DNA of 64,000 nucleotides from Limnoperna fortunei. Its lineage: Eukaryota > Mollusca > Bivalvia > Mytilida > Modiolidae. Position numbers and translations under genes: made by a program. Location: assembly GCA_944474755.1 (NCBI GenBank), contig OX104125.1, positions 46,945,599 to 47,009,598 of the forward strand, written 5' to 3'. The notes under the pieces were generated by a model. It searched no databases and was not told the origin of the DNA. It worked only from the letters and a program-made list of their open reading frames with translations. Shown here in pieces: positions 13,001-22,000 of this stretch. Every line of letters starts with the position of its first letter. The first letter of the stretch is position 1.

Positions 13001-16000
13001 GGATCATTGTGAACTGTCTTTGATAGAATGGTATTTAGGTAAAAAAAATGATTGTAAATTAAAACTTTTCGGTCGAGGCCATAGTGATCAATCTGAAAGA
13101 ACTCAATTCAGGAATCAAACAATCAGGTATAAATTACTTCTTTTGATCATATTTTGAACAATTTGGACGCGTTCAATAAGTACTATTTATATATTACAAT
13201 TTTCTCTTGTCTTATTTGTATGAAAAGTATGACAAATCGGAAAAGGTTAAATTTGAAGGTGTTAATTTTAGTTAATTCTGACATTATTCTATTTTTAGTG
13301 ACACAGGAAATACACACCCTTCCAGAGCAATTGATTTTAAAATTGTATTTCCAATTTATTTCCTTGTGATCTATCAAATGTTATTTTATTAAGTTGCCTT
13401 TCTTAGCCAAAATCTCATGTTCCAACATTTCAACTAATTTTAGCTGGTTATAACTGTTGATCTTTATATGCCCCTTTCTATTGACAGCGGAGGTAATTCT
13501 GGTTATATCTGTTGATCTTTATATGCCCCTTTCTTTTGACAGGGGAGGTAATTCTTTAATTAACATTGTTTTTCTGCATTGAACTAAAAAAATGTCATAG
13601 TAAATTTATTTCAAATAGGTCAAGTAAATCGTGATACCTTAAGTCTTGTCACACTGTTTAAAGTCATCTTATTTAAATCCCAGTGTATACGAATTAGTCA
13701 TTAACAAATGTATCAGTACTGGCAGATAAATGGTGTCATTGTTTTAGCCAATTATCACCCACACTGGGTAACCAAAGATTTTGAGGGTCACTGGGGTTAC
13801 CAAAGATTTAGAGGGTCACTGGGGGTAACCAAAGATTTCGAGGGTCACTGGGGTTACCAAAGATTTAGAGGGTCACTAGGGGTAACCAAAGATTTTGGGG
13901 TCACTGGGGTAACCAAAGATTCAGAGGGTCACTGGGGTAACCAAAGATTTAGAGGGTCACTGGGGTTACCAAAGATTTAGAGGGTAACTGGGGTAAACCA
14001 AGATTTAGAGGGTAACTGGGGTAACTCAAGATTTAGAGGGTCACTGTGGTAACCAAAGATTCAGAGGGTCACTAAGGTTTTTATAGTATCAATATATTAA
14101 AATTTCTAAGTGATGTAAAATTATTAATTTTGTGAAATTTCAGCGGTACTTCTTAAGACCTGTTTAAACCAAGGATAACCAATAAAAGTATGATACCACA
14201 ACAATAATAAACTACTAATAGTATCTTATTAAAAACTGTGTTAAAAGAGTTTTTTTTTTTATTTAATGTTAATGCTACATAGTAAAACTTTCTTCTAAAA
14301 ATTTGGGTTTTCCTGCTGAAGGTCAGGGGTATTAACCAGGATTGCCACTTCCTGCCCAATAAAAACTTAATGTCACAGTATAGCTGTAGAGTACAATAAT
14401 GTAGCTCCTTTTTTGTGGACGAACAAAAACAAAGGAGCTACATTATTGTAGCCAAGTATGGCTGATGTTGGGGTGGGTAAGACACCATTCCAACAACCTT
14501 TTTAGCTCACCTGAACCAAAGGGTCATGTGAGCTATTGTTATCACTTTGCGTCCGTCGGCGTCGTCGTCGTCGTCGGCGTCTGTAAACTTTTTACATTTT
14601 AATCTTCTTCTCTGAAACCACTTGGCCAATTGAAACCAAACTTGGCCATAATGTTCATTGGATGGACCTTTACAAAGTTTGTGTTTTTTATTTTGATTGG
14701 TAAACCAATATGGCCGCCACCTCAAGACTTAGTTTAACATAGGACCCTATGGGAAAAAAGTTAAAAAGGGCTTCTTCTCTGAAACCGTTTAACTAATCAA
14801 AACAAAACTTACTAGCAATATTGTTTGGATGGTCCTCTATAAAGTTAATGTTTATTATCCCAATTGGAAATTCAAAATGGCCGCCACCGCAGGACTTGGT
14901 TTAACATTCGACCCTATGAGAAAAAAGTTTTAAAGGGCTTCTTCTCTGAAACCGTTTAACCAATCAAAACAAAACTTACTAGCAATATTGTTTGGATGGT
15001 CCTCTATAAAGTTTATGTTTTTTATGGCAATTGGAAATTCAAAATGGCCACTACCGCAGGACTTAGTTTAACATAGGACCCTATGGGAAAAAGTTTTTAA
15101 AGGCTTCTTCTCTGAAACCGGTTAATCAATGGAAACAAAAACTTACTAGCAATATTGTTTGGATGGTCATCTATAAAGTTTATGTTTTTTATGGCAATTG
15201 GAAATTCAAAATGGCCGCTACCGTTGGACTTAGTTTAACATAGGACCCTAAGGGAAAAAGTTTTTAAAGGCTTCTTCTCTGAAACAGGTTAATCAATGGA
15301 AACAAAAACTTACTAGCAATATTGTTTGGATGGTCCCTTTATAAAGTTTATGTTTTTTATGCCAATTGGAAATTCAAAATGGCCGCCACCGCCGCAGGAC
15401 TTAGTTTAACATAGGACCCTATGGGCAAATAAAAAAAATCTTCTCTATGCAACTGGTTAACCAATGAAACAAAGCTTTCTAGTAATATTGTTTAGATGGT
15501 CCTATTTAAAGTTTATTGAAAATTACAGGACTTACTTTAACATCAGGGAAATGCCATCTTCATTGCCTATAAAATCAGGTGAGCGATACAGGCTCTTAAG
15601 AGCCTCTGGTTTTTAAAAGAATCGTTGGATATGAGAGCAACAATTTCTTTAATTTTCTGTCCATAAAGTTTAGTAAAGGGGAAGGGAATTAGGATAAAGG
15701 TAGAAGAAATCAAAATGGAATAACTTTTAGCCCAATTTATTTGATTGGGCGAGTTTTTTACATCCTACACTGACAACTTAATGCCTTTGGTCAGACGGTA
15801 GCCCAATTTAAACCATTCGTAATTTTTTATACTCCGCTTCAAAGAAGCATGCGTATACTGTTTTACCCTTGACATTCGTCCGTCCTTCTGTCCATCCATT
15901 CATAACAAAAATTTCTGTCACAGTTTTCTAAGCAACTATAGCATGCAGAAGTCTTATATTTTGCATATTGCTTTATCTTATAGTGCCATATGGTGTATAG

Positions 16001-19000
16001 CGATTTCATGCTCCTTGGTCATCTACTACCAATTACTTTTTGGCAAGGGTATCACTAGTGAGCATTATTTATAATAAGATCTGTCTAAATAAAAACTTTC
16101 CCGTGGTGAACCTTTCTAGCAAAGTTTGTTTTTCCAATGTGCTTTTGTTATTTTTTTTCAGTTAGGCATCCCATGGTGAACCCTCCCTAATTATTAAGCA
16201 GGACTTTTTGTAGGATCAACATTGCATCCCATGGTGAACCCTTTATAATTATTAAGCAGGACTTTTTGTAGGATCAACATTGCATCCCATGGTGAACCCT
16301 GCATAATAATTAAGCAGGACCTTTAGTAGGATCAACATTGCATCCCATGGTGAACCCTTCTTAATTATTAAGCAGGACTTTTTGTAGGATCAACATTGCA
16401 CTCCTTGGCGACCCTTCCTAATTATGTTTTTCTTAATAAGACGTATGTTGACACTATAAGTGTCTGGCTCCCTGATGTCTTGTTTACAGTAAACTTGTCA
16501 ACATGTCTTTTAATACTTTTAAAACAAAGAAATGTGAAAAGGTCTCTTATCATAGGTAATTTTAATGCTAGTACTTAGAAATTAGGATTTTTAAATTTTG
16601 GAATTTTATCTTTAATATGACTCACGGTTATAAATTGTCTATTACTTAAAAGTAATATATATACCTTTAAGTTAAAGGTGACGTTATATATTGCACACAA
16701 CTACATTTACATATTGTAAAAATTAAAATTTATTTAAACAGGTTCTTATCCTTCTGTAATTTCATATCAAGATATTACCATTTTGAAAATAAATTATTTT
16801 TTACCATTCTTACATCTTAGGGTTTCTGTGTCCACATCAACGATTGGAAACCAAGCCCTAATTTGTGACGATCATTTATTGTTTGTTTGTTTGTTTGAAT
16901 GGTGTTAAACGCCACTTTCAGAAATTTTTCAGCTATATCATGGCATCCAGTTTTTATTGTGGGAGGAAGCCGGAGTACCCGAAGAGAACCCTGGTGATGA
17001 TCTTTTACATGAATTATATAAAAGCTATCTAAAGACATTCTACTAATGGCCAAGGTCAAAGGTCAAAGGTTGTGGGTTTTCCCCAGGTTCTCAGGCTTTC
17101 TCACAAACTCGCAACGTGACACCATGATTTAGCTGCAAAATTTCTGAAAGTGGCATTAAACCCCATTCAACCATACACGGTCTGTGATTTTAATAGTAGC
17201 ACCTTTTGAATAACCAGTTCTTTTTGTATTTTTTTATAACACTGTGTATTATTTAACTGGATTGTTACCAGTTGTCATGGTTTCAGGATTGTTACCAGTT
17301 GTCATGGTTTCAGGATTGTTACCAGTTGGTCATGGTTTCAGGATAACTGGCTGTTTTCTGGATACATAATTTTATAGTTTTGTGTTTGCTGGTTTCTGGG
17401 GAACTAGGGAATGTTTTGTTGAAAACTGAAATTCATTGCTTCCATTTCCCTGTAAAATTGATGTAAATTAGTCTTCCAGTATTACTAATGAATTGACAGT
17501 AGGACTGTATATATAGATAAGTGCCACGATTTGTCATTTTTAGTATCAGATACATATTATACGTGTCACAGGTTATGATATTTTTGGCACTTATATCTAC
17601 TTGTCTTTACAGCACTGTACATGTATTTAATCACAACTAGTTAGTGAATTCCCCCATTAGTGAAGATACAAGGTCATATAGAAGGTTACTAGTAACCATG
17701 ACTCTCATAAATTCCTAACGTGAAAAAATAAATAATAAACATATAATGGTGTTGTTTTGGAGGTTACTGGTAACAATGACTCTTATAAATTCCTCAAGTG
17801 AAAAAAATTAATAATAAACATATAATGGTCTTATTTTGAAGGTTACTGGTAACCATGACTGTCATGAATTCCTGAAGTGTTGAAAATAAACATACACGGT
17901 CATGGTGTTAGTTTGAAGGTTAACTGGTAACCATGACTAACCCTGACCATGGCTAGGTACTGATCATGCTCCTATTTTGTGGCTGCCCACACCAGTGGGC
18001 GGGATTCTCTTCCCTCCCAGAATTCATTAAATAAACAGGAAATAGAACAGGTATTCCCTAGGTTGGTCCCGACGTAATTTTCAGTATGCTTTCAGAATAT
18101 ACAAATATAAAGATGAAAGACTAGGTATTCCCTAAATCCAGCATTTCTTTAGGTATGGGTACCAAAGCTCAACTCGGTTAAAGTTGCTTTTCAGAGTTAT
18201 CTACATTGCAAATTGTTTTTGTTGTACAGTAAATAACAAAAAAAATCTATAAAAAATTTATATAAGTTTAACCTCTCACTTGATTACATTCTTCATTCCT
18301 TGAAGCACAGACCCTTCACACTATGGGACTTGCAGCGTGAGAAACAAAATTTTTAGTATTTTGTTTGAATAATGTTTACCGCCACTTTCAGCAATTTTTC
18401 AGCTATATCCAGTTGTTAATGGGGGAGGAAGCTGGTGTATCCTTGTGAATTAAGATTGGAGTCAGGTACACCATGCCTGCAGTGAGACTCTAACCCACAA
18501 CCTCAGTGTTGACAGACCATGTGATCAATAGAAGATGAAACCACCTTAACCACTCGGCCACTGAGGTTCCTTCAATCTTTAGTATCATAGCCAGCTAGAA
18601 CAACTGCTTTCAGAAATTGTCCTATATATCACATTTAAAAACTGTTTAATTCTTCATACACTAATTGAGTTTATCATAGACTCGGAGTACTAGTCTGCTG
18701 GTAGTATCACACACTGGACCTATTAGTTTTTTCTGTAGTAGGGACGGACATTTAACCCCAAAAAATATTTAGCCTCAATTTTTCAAATGCTTCAATATCC
18801 CTCTTTTCTCCATATGTTGCATATAAATTCTGCATTAACAATGGGACCATTATATAAACAGGATCCCCCTATTGGCAAAAATAATTATATGGTTTCTCCC
18901 TCAGTAAAATTGATTGGGGGAGTTTTTTACATACGTCCAACAACTTAATGCCCTTGGTTGGACAGTCAGTAAAATACTTACTTATGGGGGTTTTTAACAT

Positions 19001-22000
19001 TAATAAAACTTGACTTGGGGAGTTTTTTACGTCCTACACCGACAACTTAATGCCCTTGGTCGGACGGTTTAATAAAATAAAATACTTGCAGTAATATATA
19101 GGTTTGTTGTCTGGGGTACAACTAAGGGTTATGTAACATCATGTATTGTCTGGGGTACATCAAAGGGATTATGTAACACACATGTCATAAAGGTGTATTG
19201 TCTGGTGAACATCAAAGGGATTATGTATAATGACAGTGTATTACCTGCTTATTTACCTGTTTGTAATGACACATTCAGGTGAGTTTATGACACCTCTCAG
19301 ACAGTTGCTATAAACTTTGTATTTAATGAATATAAAGGTGTGTTATACTTAGGATAATAATAAAATCATGGTGTTAAGCTAAATGTAAGTCTCAGGAGGT
19401 ATATACTATAATAAGATGGATACGCTACAGTGACATTTAAAAAAAAAAGAAATATGTGGGAGCAACATCTCAGCTTATATGCTACAGTGACTTCTAAAAA
19501 AAAGAAATATGTGGAATCAATTTCTCAGCTTTTATGCTACAGTGTCATCTAAAAAAAGAAATGCGTGAAATCAACTTTTCAGCTTTTATTTAAAAGGGGG
19601 TCAGATGAGATGATGGGGGGGGGGGGGGTCTTTAACTTATTTACACTGAGGCCAGTAAATTCTGAATATAAAAAAGAAACCTCATCAGTCTGTTCATAGT
19701 TTTTCCCCAATAGAGGGGCTAGTGGTTAAGGTAGTTCGTCTACTATTGACCACATGGTCTGTCAACACTGAAGTTTTGGTTTCAATTAAGTCTCACCGTG
19801 GGCAGGGTGTGCTCGACTCCTATCTTAATTGACAAGGATTGCCAGTTTTCCTGCCGAAGGTCTGGGGTTTTCACCAGGTACTGACCGGCTTCCTCCCCCA
19901 ATAAAAACTGGATGCCTTATGATATAGCTGACAAATTGCTGAAAGTGTGTAAAACACCATTCAAACAAACAATCTTCCCCAACAACAAAAACTGTATGTC
20001 ATGATTATATAGCCGAAACACTGTGAAAAGTGACAAATCTATATATATAATGCATCACTTTCTATAAAGGCCAGTTTCATTTAATTTTTATATATGTAGC
20101 AAATAAAACAAAATAATGAAGCTTTTATGACCTTCAGATATTTGAACAGCTTTTGTTTGTTTTTCCATTGAAATTAACTCCCGCTGCTTACCTTGTAAAC
20201 TATAATTCGATTTACTTTATGACTTAGCACTGTGAATTGCAATTTCACTACTGTAAATTTTAATTTATTTTATGACTTAGCACTGTGATTTGCATTTTCA
20301 CCACTGTAAATTTTGATTATATTTGAACTGTAATTTTTGCTGAATTTTTATCTCTACAAGTCGTAACATAAACATAAATTTTCACATCAACTTTCAAATG
20401 GAAAAATATATGATAATTGCATGATTTATCTTTTTGGTTTTTTGTGTTTATGTATAGGCCTCTCACAATTTAAGCAATTTTAAAACTGCTACAGTGGAAT
20501 TTTAATAGTGAAAGAAAATAAATATATGGAATTTAATAAAAGATATAGGTATGGCATCTATAATAAATTTCCAATAAAAATGCAGTAAGAAAAAGCTACA
20601 GACCTTGAAATATTTGTATTGCTTAGAATTACTTTAAATTAAATTTAAAACATGATAAAGAAAATATAATAGGAACGTCTGCTGGATATTATAACCACAA
20701 ATATGAGAAATATTTGCCATAATAATTAAATTTTTTTTATTTTTTTTAGATAAAGAAATTGTAAGAAAATTAGTTGCTAATAATTAGCTAATTAGCATAC
20801 TTGAAAATGTTAGTGAAATTTTACGTTTGTAAGAAATGATTTTTTTGGCAAACCTACATATAAAGTTATCTATGTATAACACTAGGGAAATAAACCCATA
20901 TCAGAGTCAGTATTGGGTTCCTACCGATATATTCATGATTTGAGAAAAAGATGATGTTTCTATGATAAAAAACATAAACAATAAAAAACAGAGAAAAATC
21001 ATGTCACATTAGTGAAAAATAATACTAAGAAAGAAAAGGGATACATGAATAACTATTTCTTATCATAATCGGGGGGTGGGGGGGTGGGGGGGTGGGGGTT
21101 CTTCTATCAACCACATCATTATGTTTGAAAGAACTTCTTTGTTAAAAATCTTGTTTTGAAGATAATTTTTTGTCAGATGAGTCAGTTTAAAAACAAATTA
21201 AAATTAATTAAATTCTCTGTAAAATGACAGGCTGTCATGATTAGTCTATTGTTAGACTACAAATTATTACCTTTAGTTAATGTGGTGATAAATTAAACGT
21301 CATAATTGTGAAAAAAAGGTCACAGTGGAGACTTAAAATGTCCCAGCGATACATCTTTTATGCGATTCGGTGGCCTAATTTAAACCTGACGTTGTAGTCA
21401 TTAGTACATTTCGTGACAGGAGTAAATTTAGTATAAGAGTGATTATCTGTAATCTGATTGGGTCAGTTCTGGTCACATGTAAGCTCTGGTGAGTTTTTTT
21501 TTAAATTATTAATGTGATGATGATTAACGTCCTACACTGATAAATTAATACCCTCGGTCGGACGGTTGTTAGGGTTAGTAGTCCATGGACTCCACCATGG
21601 TGGTTTTGTCGAAGCCCGGCCTTCGGGATACCTGGTCGAAAAACTCGGCAGCATATGTCCTACTAACGGCCTGGCTGCTCCGATGTAACGTTGGCCTACT
21701 CCAGTACCCCACATGGGTAGGAGCGTTTCCCTACTCTGACCGTCTTGGAGGTCTTACATCTGCAGAGTGCTTATTAATGTGGCAACAATTTTGACTGTTA
21801 TACCTAGTGGGGCAGTAGCTAACCATGGAAACCATCATCGGGTCTACTGGTTTCTGATGAGGTGCACAAAGGGGACAAGAACGGCATACCCAACTACGGC
21901 ATCTGAGTTTACCTCCAGTGTTAAGTGGGGTTCTGAATCTTCTTTTTTTTCTGCTTTTTTTTTGTGACTTTTTGTTAATTTGGTCACATTTAGGAAAAAA

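Noticed and set aside
13440..13555. Tiny exons after 'ttgacag' in the duplicated 55-bp segment
   Set aside because: The enclosed five-base 'exons' followed by gtaatt are in both duplicate copies and have no coding support.
13708..13980. 90-codon Gly/Arg-rich repeat ORF
   Set aside because: Generated by the 27-28-bp minisatellite.
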